From Gentiana macrophylla (Eukaryota > Streptophyta > Magnoliopsida > Gentianales > Gentianaceae), in NCBI GenBank assembly GCA_026214975.1, contig CM047805.1, forward strand, positions 2,852,001 through 2,916,000: a stretch of 64,000 bases of DNA. Reading direction: 5' to 3'. Of this stretch, positions 10,770 through 20,636 are shown in pieces. The position numbers and the translations under genes are program-made. Position 1 is the first letter of the stretch; the number at the start of each line of letters is the position of its first letter. The notes beneath the pieces were generated by a model, which saw only the letters and a program-made list of their open reading frames with translations, had not been told where the DNA came from and searched no databases.

Positions 10770-13700
10770 GAATTTGGACAATACAAATAATATCTCAGAA
10801 AACAAAATACTTATATAAACCATTCTCCTTTTCATTATTTACGTCACTTCTTGCCTTATTTTTTCACATAATTCTGATTCTCCTTTTTTTAAAAGGATTA
10901 TTTACGTCACTCTTGTCTTATTTTTTTAACATAATTCTTTTTTTTTAAGATTTTATATATTTAATGGATTCCAACAATATGATAACTTTAATGGATAATG
11001 TTTTTAATTTACCGTATAAATGAAATTTCTAGAATTTTTTTGACACCATTGTTGACGTTTTATTTGTAATCTATCACATGATAATAAAATAATAAAAGAG
11101 GAAGTGTATCCGTTAATGTTATAACAACGAAAAACAAAAGCTAGCATATGATAGCTCGTCCTGCCTTGTCTGGTCAGGTGAGTTCCATAATAAAGAAAGT
11201 GTGGTCGCCAAAGTCGTAAGAGCGAGAGATAACGTCATAACCCTTGCCGATTCTATATGTAGTATCTCTTTAGGTTGTCCGTGTGCCAAGGCCGGTTGAA
11301 CTCGAGCCTTTTTTGTCTTTTAAAACATAAGTCACTTCCCCTCAAAAAAAAAACATAAGTCCCTTTTTTGATCTCTCTTGCGATCTGGTAAGGACCTTCT
11401 TAGTTCGCTGATAATTTGCCTTTGTCGGCCTGTCTGGCGTCCTCTCTTTTGAGGAGGACGAAGTCGCCTACCGCAAAAGAGTGATTCGGATTCGCTTATC
11501 ATGACGACGCTTGACTGCTTTCTTGCAATTGAGTAGTCAACTATAAGCGTTTAGCCGCTTTTCTTCAGATAGGACGAGCTCAAGTTTCATGTTTGCTTGA
11601 TTGGTGAACCGATCATAGCATGATACCCTTAGTCTTGGAAAATCCATTTCAATCGGTGCCATGGCCTCTGAACCATAAGTTAATGCAAAAGGTGTTTCAC
11701 CTGTTGTCGTATTGAACGTGGTTCGGATAGACCACAGAACGGATGGGAGTTCGTCAACCAATCTTCCCGCCTTCTCATCCAGGTTATTTTTTAGCCTGGT
11801 GATGATCTGCTTATTTGCGCTTTTTGCTTGACCATTGCCTTGTGGGTAGCATACTGAGGATTTCCAATGTTCCACATTGTGCTCGGCGCAGAATCTTGTG
11901 AACTCGTCCTTGGATTGAGGGCCATGATCTTATACTACGGCTCTAGGGACTCCGAAGCAAGTCCAAACTTGGTCAAGTAAGAAATGTATAGCATCTTTTG
12001 CTGAAGTTTTAACCAAGGCTTTAGCTTCGACCCATTTAGTGAAATAGTCGAAGGCGAAAATGGCATATTGGCCGTTATATCGTCCTTTGTGGAATGGGAC
12101 AATGAGATCAATTCCCCATATGTCGAAAGGCCATGCTGATATAACAATACTTTGCTCCACTGGACAATACTTTACTCCACTGAGGGTAGTCGGGTATATC
12201 TACGAAGCGCCGACACTTGTCGCATTCCTTGGCAAACTTTTGAGCGTCGTCGGCGAGTTTGGGCCAGTAATAGCTAGGTGAGTTTGGGCCACTTGTCGCT
12301 TTCCTTGGTGAACTTTATTATGGAACTCACCTGACCAGACAAGGACCAGACAAGGCAAGGACCAGACAAGGCAGGGCGAGCTATCATATGCTAGCTTTTG
12401 TTTTTCGTTGTAACATTAACGGCTACGTTTTCTCTTTTGTACACGTTAGCTTTTGTTTTTTGTTGTTATAATATTGCGAAAGACAAATTTTATCCATAAC
12501 TCCTTAATATCTAGTATGGTTTGTTAAAGATTTTTATACATGAAAGAGTGTACTATTCACCCCTATCTAGTAGTGCCATACGAGGTGAGATCCTCTGCTG
12601 TGTAGACATATCACAATAAATGTTGTGATGGGGTGAAGAAGGGCAAAAGGGACAATTCACCTAGCTGAAATTTTGAAAAAAAGAAGATAAAACCATCAGA
12701 AAAACCTTTTTACATGTTCACAGCAGCCACATCATCCTCATGCTACAGCAGAGGATCACAATTCAGTGCGATACCTACCTACGATCCAACAATGCCTTTT
12801 TTTTCCAATTCTATCAAGATTGAGTTTTTTTAGTCGGAGCTCGAACCTTGATGAGAATCGACTCAACTCAGCTCGATTACACCCCTAAATTAGAGGCAAT
12901 TGTATAATGGAGGATAGTCCCGAAAGAAATGGTTGTAAGACGAACAACACTTCAAGGGTATAAACACGTGTCTAGTCGAGCTCTATAGGTATTCTTGAAG
13001 TCAATTGTGTTTAATATGTAAATTACCTACCTCCCAAACAACAGGGTATCGGAGCGGGGCGTTGTAAGTTCCTCTTTGTCAACATTGTCTTTCCATTATA
13101 TTGTTCAGGTCTTGAGCCTCTTTGTTGGCTTTGTTGTGTCATCTATGTACCTTTGTGTGTCCTATGTTTATCCAGACTCTTTGTTATAGGCTCATATTTG
13201 AGGGGGGCGTTTTTAAGTTAGTCGTGTTTAACACAAAGTTTGGGCCTTGTACAAAGAGTCTAGACCGTCCTAATGGGTACAAGCAAATAAGGGGGCATAC
13301 AAAGCCAATAAGGTGGCCTTACACTTCTCAACATGGATAGGGGTGAAAGTGGAAGCAAATAGGTTCGAACTTATGATCTCCATTCCTGATAGCATGTTGA
13401 ATTAAAAATTAAATATTTCAACACGCCCCTTTAAGTGAGTCGAGCTTATAACACAGAGTTTGAGCCAACATAAGACATAGAAAGACGTATAAAGGACACG
13501 ACAAGGCTAGTAAAAGGGTCCTACACTTGACAATATAAAGCCCCCTTGAGTGAGTCGAGCTTATAACACAGAGTATGAGCAAACATAAGGCATAGAAAGA
13601 CGTATAAAGGACACGACAAGGCTAGTAAAGGGGTCCTACACTTGACAATATAAATGGGTCGAAAGTGGCGATAAATCGTTTGATCAAATAATCTCATGCT

Positions 13701-14887
13701 TTGATACCATGCTAAATCACCATCTCTCCAAACGGTTTAAACCGTTGATGAGACATGAGTAACCTACATAATCATAAACTTCTACAAATATCTAAATACT
13801 TCCATAAAATTGATCTTTTTATTAGGACATTTAAAATTGATCTAGAGTTATTTGATTTATATGTTTGTAATTTTGTTTCTTTAATTAGTGTTTTAGCATT
13901 TTTTTCTATAAAGGACGAAAGTTTTATTATCTCCGAAATGATAACAAATTTACGACAAAAGCTAGACGGATTTTGGTAAATTAAAATGATTTGAAACTTC
14001 ATTTTCTCAGATTTTACATTGTTCTACGGTATCACCGCAAACGCGTATAATTCAACCACTCATTTGTGTGCGTGTATTTTATATCCCTGCAGAAAAGGCA
14101 AAAGATGCATCCAACGATGTACGATGAACCTGAAAATTTTAGACACAGTCAAAGAATTCATTCTGCAAAAGACCCTCCGAAAAAACCGCGTTCTCGAACC
14201 GTTTCGAAATCCTCTTCCCCAAAGAGAGACAACGATGAAAATCCTGAATTCCCGGATTATTTATCAAACAAACACCATCAAATACACGTAAATGTAGGCC
14301 AAAAACATCAAGCAGACGTTCAAGAATGGACCGAGAAGAAGAAATCCGCGTACAAAGTTGATTCGAAATGGTTCGGGACTCCAATTTGGCCACAACACAA
14401 CAAGAACCTAATCGAACGAGAACCGTTAGGAAAAGGAAGATCCGATTCATGTGGATGTCAATTCCCGGGGTCCACCGAATGTGTTAAGTTTCACGTCTCC
14501 GAGAAGAGTAAAAGATTGAAACTTGAGTTAGGTATCGCGTTTTATCTATGGAGATTTAACCGTATGGGTGAAGGAACGTCGGTAACTTGGACTAAGGAAG
14601 AAGAAAACAAGTTTCCCGAGACGTGGAAGTTAAACCCGGTGATGTCATTAGGCGGTTTTTTAGAAGAAAGTGTGAAAGCTTTGCCTGATAAATCAAGGGC
14701 ATTATTGGTAAATTACTACTTTAATGTCTACCTTTTACGCCGTAGAGGCGAACAAAATCGAATTAGTCCTAATAACATCACAAGTGACGACGAGGATGAG
14801 GATGAAGATGAAGATGCTGTGTCAGAGCGTGTTAAGCCAACAACGGTTGGTTCCACGAAGAAAACACGATTGAAAAAAACGAGATAG
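7780..14887 (+). CDS. ARID/BRIGHT-ELM2 domain protein, plant ARID1-like; coding join 7780-8799, 14093-14887
   Basis: The two coding exons join in phase 0 (donor CAG|GTACAT, acceptor CCCTGCAG|AAAAGG) and predict 604 aa. Residues 1-60 match the second half of a plant ARID DNA-binding domain (GGKSMDLIKLF, then GGYKKV and LWDFVAKECG). Residues 84-240 hold a 90-residue internal repeat. The exon 1 end has a conserved block with LDWIHRVARDPCDP. Exon 2 carries the ELM2 core (VNVGQKHQADVQEW, about 406-419), a SANT/homeodomain-like segment (about 501-559), an acidic DDEDEDEDED run and a basic tail. Plant members such as Arabidopsis ARID1 combine ARID, ELM2 and SANT-like domains and act in nuclei with histone deacetylase; that role is inferred here. 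ATG 7780 is the first in-frame Met (A at -3). The first ARID helices are absent, so an upstream exon may be missed or the domain is truncated. Confidence 0.8.
8029..8490 (+). repeat. In-frame internal duplication in ARID1-like exon 1 (offset 270 bp)
   Basis: 'tggatgctcgat' at 8031 recurs at 8301. Both copies continue with the same phrase for an LSS.LEPFLSEVS peptide, then a KVDWDECD peptide and a KLPE peptide. The offset is exactly 270 bp (90 codons), so the repeat keeps the frame. The second copy has small in-frame deletions. The block lies in the linker between the ARID part and the conserved region before the ELM2 domain. Confidence 0.85.
8960..9525. repeat. Dispersed repeat blocks 'tttttcaaaagtcgattctagacc'-type
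   Basis: The phrase 'caaaagtcgattctagacc' occurs near 9016 and near 9467, and 'gcgccctt', 'ggcgttgtta' blocks nearby resemble sequence at 15184-15350 and 30600-30720. In all three places a 'gtggtgcc' or 'gtggcaat' flank occurs. This suggests a small non-autonomous repeat family; ends and target duplications were not resolved. Confidence 0.35.
9345..9423. repeat. 40-bp tandem duplication
   Basis: A unit starting 'gttttaacgtaaatttagaa' at 9345 repeats at 9385 with one deleted base and one substitution. Both units end 'gcgcctttagtagacca'. Confidence 0.85.
9678..9703. repeat. (TAA)n microsatellite
   Basis: About eight uninterrupted 'ataat' or 'taa' trinucleotide units lie in the ARID1-like intron. 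Confidence 0.85.
10404..11090. repeat. Long imperfect palindrome centred on a (TA)n tract
   Basis: Left arm about 10419-10708 and right arm about 10768-11089 are inverted copies. Paired landmarks are 'catgtgatagatta', 'ttacggtaaattaaaa', 'atcatattgtt', 'gacgtaaataat' and 'tttgtattgtcc' against their complements. The right arm contains an extra duplicated 'ggattatttacgtcact' block. The structure would fold into a hairpin of about 300 bp, typical of a foldback MITE inserted within the left TIR of the surrounding element. Confidence 0.7.
10709..10767. repeat. (TA)n microsatellite, 59 nt
   Basis: Pure alternating TA dinucleotides form the loop of the palindrome at 10404-11090. Its length is likely to be unstable. 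Confidence 0.95.
11260..12330 (-). pseudogene. Ty3/gypsy integrase fragment (core and C-terminal end)
   Basis: On the minus strand 11930-12160 encodes an integrase core start (WPFDIWGIDLI, then FDYFTKWVEAK and FGVPRAVV). Upstream of it (12160-12300) is a degraded zinc-finger-like YYWPKLADDAQKF segment with ECDKCRRF. At 11537-11875 the second half follows (CYPQGNGQAKSANK, then FALTYGSEAM). A further degraded piece to about 11260 resembles the chromodomain-side tail. Stops and a frameshift separate the parts, and no RT, RNase H or LTR is present. It resembles plant Tat/Athila-type integrases. It lies antisense in the ARID1-like intron. Confidence 0.8.
12585..12760. mobile_element. Small MITE, about 175 bp
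   Basis: The terminal repeats are 'gtgagatcctctgctgt' on the left and, at 12743-12760, the inverted form 'acagcagaggatcac'. There is no coding capacity. Flanking target duplication is not obvious. Confidence 0.55.
13205..13660. repeat. Three diverged tandem units of about 116 bp
   Basis: Two clear units start at about 13424 and 13542 ('agtgagtcgagcttataaca', then 'gacgtataaaggacacgac', 'gggtcctacacttgac'). A third, more diverged unit lies at 13205-13340 ('aagttagtcgtgtttaacac', 'ggccttacacttctcaac'). The same array continues into 'gatctccattcctgatagcatg' and 'tttgataccatgctaaatca' phrases seen in plant dispersed repeats. Confidence 0.7.
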
Positions 14888-14947
14888 CTAGTTAAGCTAA
14901 CAACGCTTGATTCTAGGAAGAACACACGATTGAAGAAATCTAGATAG
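14830..14947 (+). repeat. Duplication of the ARID1-like 3' coding end into the 3' UTR
   Basis: The last coding segment 14830-14887 ('gttaagccaacaacggttgg...cgagatag') recurs at 14892-14947 ('gttaagctaacaacgcttga...ctagatag'). The second copy lies beyond the stop codon, so the protein ends at 14884 and the copy is non-coding. Confidence 0.8.
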
Positions 14948-15560
14948 CACGTGAAAACACGGATCAAGTAACGTAAATTCAGTGGCGGTTTTATTTTTTT
15001 GGAAGTGATTTTAGTGGTTTAATTTGATTTTTATCTCAACAAGAAGATGATGATATTGGACATCATCTTTGACGGTTAAAATATTGTTTTCTAATTTTGA
15101 ATGGTGGATATTTTTATATACATATAGAAATTGAGTTCAATGTTTAAGTCGTTGGACAATTTTGCCCTTGAAAATAGTACTTGCTAAACGATGTTATTAT
15201 TGACACCACAGTGAATCTGCCGTGATGTCATACTTCGGGCTAGGTTCGATTTTATTGAGGTCGAAAATTGACATTTGACTTTTTCATAGGTCGAATATCG
15301 GTGTGTTGTCGCGAGAGTAGATTCGATGTGGTGCCAATAACAATTGCCCCACAATTTGAGTTGAAACATTATTGCTTATTGACGTTTCAATGAAACGTCA
15401 CTACTATCGACGTTCATTTTGTACAAAGAATGGCACTACCATCGACGTTACTCACAATTGTCCACATTCTATTAAAAAAACGTCGCAGTCGCTAACTTTT
15501 TGGAAAAAAAGTAACGTCAGTCATCGCTAGTCGGTAATGTCAGAATGGGTGTGGAGGCAA
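14948..15560. other. Intergenic sequence with small repeats downstream of the ARID1-like gene
   Basis: No gene was recognised. At 15375-15460 'tcgacgtt' or 'gacgttt' and 'cactaccatcgacgtt'-like phrases recur three to four times. 15184-15350 shares phrases with intron repeats at 8960 and 30600. No terminator or poly-A signal could be fixed. Confidence 0.45.
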
Positions 15561-15569
15561 GCCGTTTCG

Positions 15570-16462
15570 TAAGACCAAACAAACTTCACCCCCTTCTTTG
15601 TAAGTTGTGTAAGGGGTGCAGTGAACGGTGAGAAAATCTTCACATAATTTCAGTAGTAACCACCAACCCAAGGAACCTTCTAAGAATGCTGCATGCTGAG
15701 ATTACATGACCTAAGAATGCCACTTGGCCTAGCCATAATTCACACTTGCTAAATTTGGCGTACAATTGCTTCTCTCTCAGTACTTGAAGCACCGGTCGTA
15801 AATGCTCCTTATATTCTTCTAATCTTCTTCAATCCTAGAGTGTATCAAAATATCATCAATGAATACCACCACAAACTTGTGTAGGAAAGGTTGGAACACA
15901 CGGTTCATTAAGTCCATGAATGTTGCCGGCGTATTTGTCAACCCAAAATGCATCACTAGAACTCATAATGTCCATACCGAGTTCAAAAGGCATTTATTGG
16001 TATATCACTCTCCTTAATCTTTAACTGGTAATATCCCGATCGTAGGTTTATTTTTTAGAATACCTTGGAACCTTGAATTTGATCAGAGAGGTTGTTGATT
16101 CTAGGAAGCGGATACTTGTTCTTGACGGTCAACTTAATCAGCACACGGTAATTTGCACAAAGTCGTAGAGACCCATATTTCTTCCATACTAATAATACGG
16201 GTGCTCCCCAGGGGGAGGTGCTTAGTCAGATAATCTTTCGATCAAGCATATCCTGTAGTTGCTCCTTGAGCTCCTCGAGTTCTGCAGGTGCCATACGGCA
16301 AGATGGCTTGGATACTGGATGCTCCAGGTAACAGATTATTTTAAATTCTATCACACGGTCGGGTGGTAATCCTGGCAACTCCTCAGGGATAGTAGTTACA
16401 CCACGATCCCAGAGTTCAGTCTGTTTAGTTACACCATCACAAGAACATAAATACAACCACAA
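15570..16462 (-). pseudogene. Ty3/gypsy reverse transcriptase relic
   Basis: On the minus strand 16226-16462 encodes the pre-RT and RT start (PGLPPDRVIEFKI, MAPAELEELKEQL, LDRKII). After frameshifts the relic continues through segments resembling [29 protein letters not shown] and VAFLGHV, to an ILRRFLGL segment near 15620. These are the usual blocks of plant chromovirus-type gypsy RT. Multiple stops show it is dead. The catalytic YIDD region is degraded (reads about IH**Y). Its upstream part is cut by the solo LTR at 16521. Confidence 0.85.
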
Positions 16463-16520
16463 TTACAACATAACCATCAATAAAAACACAACTCCAAAAG
16501 ACTATATTACACGAAGCAAC

Positions 16521-18241
16521 TGTTGGAAGTAGCGCCTGAAAGACAATTTTTGTAATTGTTTTTATAATTAATAAATGACAGATTTATTATCATCTTATTA
16601 TTTGCTTCGTGCTTGTATGTAATACACTGCTGAAAACCCAAAGTCGTATCATATGTAGCCATATAACTTAGTGTGTGTCACACGTGAGGATTAAGTTTAT
16701 GGTGATACACTTGAACTATTAGTCCGTGGTGAACTTAATCAAAGTATGGGGTCTATTGATTAAACCACCATTTATGCGTCCAGAACACTTTATGGTGTGA
16801 CGGTCTTATCCGGGCCGTCGATATTGGTAATCTAAGTAGGGCATTTATATATGATAAGAGTCATATAGGACTGGACCGATTTAATCTGCTTTTCTCATAT
16901 AATTCCGTGACTAAGAAATCTTATTGAATCACAAGATGATCATATATGGATTAACCTTAATCCTGAAGTGATTGCATACTCGGATACTCCTACTTGTTTC
17001 AAGATAGGGTTTGATGTGTTCGTTAAGGATCGCTAAGAGGCGCGGTCCGAATCACTTTCGCGTTGGCACTATTCTAGAATGAGTAAGAAGTGTGTGTCTC
17101 ACAGATATGGAATCCATTCCTTCATGCGGGAAGTAGAAAGACAATCCCCTTATTTGTTGATCCTAGAAATTGATTGATCGGCCGAGTTCGTATTGGTTAT
17201 GAACTAATTGATCACCAGTGGGTTAATGGTAAATAAGAATAAGATGTAATGAAGAAGGTTTACGGAAATAATCCCGCTTCGTTACGGATAGTCTTTGGAG
17301 GGTTAGTCTATATGTAATGATTATATCAATGGACACTTATTGACTCGACACTTCGGATTTATGGTGGCGTAATTCCGGAATTAATAAGTTGAGTAGAAAT
17401 ATTCTGTTCGATGAATATTTTATTCAATTTATGTAGTAGCTCTTAGTTATGAGTCTATGGTCCCCGGGTTGGCTCCTAACACGCGAGTGTTTTCTCGTTT
17501 TGTGGAACCTCGAGAATAAATTAAGTAGTTGATCTATTTAATGAATATACGAATATTATTTGTTTGGTAAATAATATGTAAAATAGAAAAGACTTTTCTA
17601 TTAAAAATAATGGTTGAGGTGGCGCCACATTGTGAGAAAATTAGGAAAAGAAATTTTCCTAGATTATGTCACATGTGTAATTAGTTAATTATTTATTTGT
17701 TAGATAATTAATGGAAAAGAGATAAGAGATTGATTTTTTTGGAAATTATCTCTTATTTTATGGCAAATATCTTTTCCTTATGAAAATAGGTAATTGTATT
17801 ATGAAAAGGATAACTCTATCTTGACTAGTTACTTTCCTATATAAAGAGAGTTCATCCCAACACAATAATAAGGCAAATTGGCGCCACACTTAATTAAAAA
17901 GAAGAGAAATATTAGTTTCTTGTTCTAGCCATTAGGAGAAGAAAACTTGGAGTTTTTCTTAAGCATGTTCGAGGAGGTTTCACTACGGGGATCGACGTCC
18001 ACCAGTCGTCGCTTGGAGATACAATCCGGAAGATCACGGCTTCTCTCCGATTGGGGTAAATCTACTAACCATCTTGTAGTTAATTAATTTATTATGTGAA
18101 TTAAAATTGTGGTAAAATCGCATGCGAATTTAATTCGTAGCTTCCGATGTGCATGATCGAGCGTCTCGATCGGTGTTGTGAATCAGATCTAACGATCCAA
18201 TTATGGATCGGATCCGGATTCTGGTTTCTGTATATCTAGCA
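16521..18241 (+). mobile_element. Solo LTR, 1721 bp, with 5-bp target duplication
   Basis: It starts TGTTGGAAGTAGC and ends TATATCTAGCA, flanked on both sides by GCAAC (16516-16520 and 18242-18246). No primer site or PPT follows, so the element has recombined to a solo LTR. It is in the opposite orientation to its relative at 1425-3241. It inserted in sequence next to the gypsy RT relic. A weak TATA-like 'ctatataaag' lies near 17840, compatible with the LTR promoter. Confidence 0.85.
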
Positions 18242-18246
18242 GCAAC

Positions 18247-18357
18247 TTCCAAGAGCTTGATCCTCGTAATCCCAAGCTTCAAAGCGTCCTTCAAAACATG
18301 AACTTAACCTGAAAATGTTGAAGAGAAAGGTTGTGAGCAAATACTATGGTCGTAAGA
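18247..18357. other. Short spacer between solo LTR and Copia-1
   Basis: Nothing beyond flanking sequence is seen. TAAGA at 18353-18357 is the left target-site copy of Copia-1. Confidence 0.5.
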
Positions 18358-18662
18358 TGTTGAAGTTTGTAAAGAACAAACGAAAATGAAAGAGAATGCC
18401 GAAATCTATTATTAAAAGAATAATCAACAAGTTAAGTTACAATGTTGCTGATCATGTGGTATTTATAGCTTCATGTACCACATTAATAAGCTATAAGTAA
18501 GTTACAAATGGTTATAACATAATCTAACTAAATAACCGCTTTCTGCCTATCTTCGATCTGCTGACTAACCCAACAGACTGCTGAATCTTTATACGATCAG
18601 TTAAGTCTTCAGAATTCAGTTGACTTGCACTCATCACTTCCTTCAGCACATTTACTGTAACA
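18358..18662 (-). repeat. Copia-1 3' LTR
   Basis: 305 bp, beginning 'tgttgaagtttgtaaagaac' on the plus strand and ending 'ctgtaaca'. It is longer than its partner at 22852-23124 because of two small insertions ('tttatacgatcagttaag'-type and 'tcacttccttcag'). Confidence 0.9.
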
Positions 18663-18670
18663 CCCCTCTC
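18663..18670 (-). other. Copia-1 polypurine tract
   Basis: The minus strand reads GAGAGGGG directly before the 3' LTR start TGTTACAG, the usual site for plus-strand priming of reverse transcription. Confidence 0.8.
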
Positions 18671-18756
18671 AAGCTGAGAATGGTACATGATCAGCTTGCA
18701 CTCAACACTTCCTTCAGCTACTGGAACTTTGAATATCAGGTGATCTGTATACAGTA

Positions 18757-20012
18757 TTATCTAGTGGTGAATCTCCATGTTGTAAAGTCTGCGTGGAATC
18801 CATAGGTGTCTTGGCAGGTTTGGCCCCCCCAAAATTCATATATTCTCATAAAAGGTTTAGGGTGTAATTTTCTTTGAGAAATAGAAATGCTTCTGGCAGC
18901 CTCAATACCTAAGAAATATCTCAATTTTCCAAGGTCTTTGATTGTAAATTGTTGATGCAAGGCATCTTTGACTTGTTGAATCAATTGGTCATTAGGACTT
19001 GCTGATACGATGTCATCTACATAGACTAGAAAAGCAATAAAAGATTGTCTGGGCCCTTTGGTGAATAAATTATGATCATGCTTGGACTGAACAAACCCTT
19101 AAGGATTCAGTCAACTTGCAATTCCACTAAGTGTTCTAAAAATCGTTTTAGGCGACGCCTAGGCGCTAGGCGGTCATATCTAGGCGAGTAGATCCTAGAC
19201 GAGTTTCTAGGCGATTCTGGGCGACCCTGGGAGACTAGGGTTTCCATTATATATATATATATATATAAAAATCATTTGACACGTTAAAAAAAAACACAGC
19301 CGCCCCTCCCCTTTCAAATCTGTGATTTCTTGACTTGGGGAATGGGAATGAAGATTAGACTGGAGAGTCTTGAGTTGAGTTCTTACTTCTTAAACTTATT
19401 TTGAGTGTTGACTGCTGACATAATCTCATGTGCTTTCGTACTTTAATTAGTCTTTTGACACATTTTTACTTGATTTTTATGCTTTATGATCATATGATGT
19501 AAGGATTTATGTTGGACAAGTATTGTATTATTTAAAAAATTAAAAAAACACCTAGGCGCCTTATGATCGCCCGACGTTCGCCTAGCGGTTTTTAGAACAC
19601 TGGCTTGCTTTACAAAGACCATACAAAGAATTTGTTAATCTGCAAACTTGATTTGGTTTATCTATTGCAAAAACTGGGGCAGCTGCATATACACTTCTTC
19701 ATGTAGATCTCCATGTAAGAAGGCTGTGTTGACATCCATCTGATGGAGATGCCAATTGTTAGCTGTTGCTGCTGCAAGTAGAGATCTAACAGTGGTAATT
19801 TTGACAACAGGAGAAAAGGTCTCTTGGTAATCAATTCCATATGTCTGAGTATATCCTTTTTCCACCAACCTAGCTTTGTATCTTTCTACTGAACAATCAG
19901 GGTTGTACTTGATTTTATACACCCATTTACATCCAATAGGCTTATTTTTTGGGGGTAAATTAACTATCTCCCGAGTATGAGTGGTCTGTAAAGCCTCAAT
20001 CTCTTTTTGCAT
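18757..20012 (-). pseudogene. Copia-1 reverse transcriptase, interrupted
   Basis: 19662-20012 carries the RT start ([14 protein letters not shown], then [40 protein letters not shown] blocks). A YVDD motif lies at about 19010-19040 and 18757-18984 carries FTIKDLGKLRYFLGIEAA. A 472-bp insertion at 19130-19601 splits the domain between the LYGL.KAS block and YVDD, and stops occur. The frame then runs straight towards the PPT with no RNase H motifs, so that domain has been deleted. Confidence 0.85.
19130..19601. mobile_element. MITE-like element with CCTAGGCG subterminal motifs, inside Copia-1 RT
   Basis: Termini AGTGTTCTAAAAA (19130) and its inverted form TTTTTAGAACACT (ends 19601) bracket 472 bp with no ORF. 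Subterminal 'taggcgacgcctaggcgc' on the left and 'cacctaggcgcc' with 'cgcctagcgg' on the right form many short palindromes. A (TA)n stretch lies at about 19249-19267. The ends resemble hAT-type MITEs, but no 8-bp TSD was found. Confidence 0.65.
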
Positions 20013-20636
20013 GTCTTATTTCCACTCATCATTCTTTATGACTTGATTATAAGCCTTAGGTTCTTAATGGCACCAATAGCATTAATGAATTTGGTATACT
20101 CTACTGAAAGTTTCTCCAAGTTCATCATCTCACTCAGCAGATGTGGTGTCTACTGAACTGCATGAGCCCCATCTTGGTAAAAGGTTGGTGTTTTCCTTGT
20201 CCTTGTGGACCTTCTCCATTGAGCAGGTGCAGGTGCCTGGCTGACAAAAGCATGTTCTTCTCTAGAAGCCTCAACTACAGCTAATCATGTGTCTGGTTGG
20301 TCTGCTGACTCATTCAGCAAGTCATCAAAACTATCCATAACTGGTTATGGTACTTGCATGTCAGAGAGATATCTGGCCTTACCTAGAACCTGTTGAAATA
20401 AAGGAAAATAAGTCTCATAAAATTGAGTATTTCTGGCAACAAAGATATCCTTGTTGGTGATATCCAATAACCCTTGGAAGTGTTTGACATTCCAAAGTAG
20501 ACACAAGTCTAACACCCGGAATCAAATTTGGTCTTGTACCGCTGAAGTGTACAAGAAAAGACTAAGAAGTCAAAAACTTTAAACGCAAAATAATCTGGTT
20601 TGGTGCCATAAAGCACCTCATGAGGAGTGCTTTCCT

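Larger units (their letters stand above)
10353..12500. mobile_element. TIR element with captured gypsy sequence (MULE- or foldback-like)
   Basis: The left end (10353-10383, 'gttgtggataaaatttgtct') matches the reverse complement of 12470-12500. After a palindromic block on the left, the match resumes at 11094-11190 against 12310-12425 ('ccgttaatgtta', 'aaaacaaaagctagcata', 'tgatagctcg', 'aggtgagttccataa'). The terminal inverted repeats are thus about 190 bp long, the left one interrupted. Between them is a gypsy integrase piece. A 27-bp direct repeat 'ctagtatggttt...' lies just outside both ends (10321 and 12511). Long TIRs with a foreign gene fragment recall Pack-MULEs, but no 9-bp TSD was seen and no transposase is present. 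Confidence 0.5.
8800..14092 (+). other. 5.3-kb coding intron of the ARID1-like gene, rich in TE debris
   Basis: Defined by GT at 8800 and AG at 14091-14092 with matching phase 0 codons. It contains repeated 'tcgattctagaccctag' blocks (near 9021 and 9471), a 40-bp tandem duplication, microsatellites, a 2.1-kb TIR structure with a gypsy fragment, a small MITE and three diverged about 116-bp repeats. These are listed separately. The intron must still be spliced for the gene to make its ELM2 part. Confidence 0.75.

Noticed and set aside
10539..10948. Two overlapping antiparallel frames reading Tyr-Ile repeats
   Set aside because: They are translations of the (TA)n tract and palindrome, not genes.
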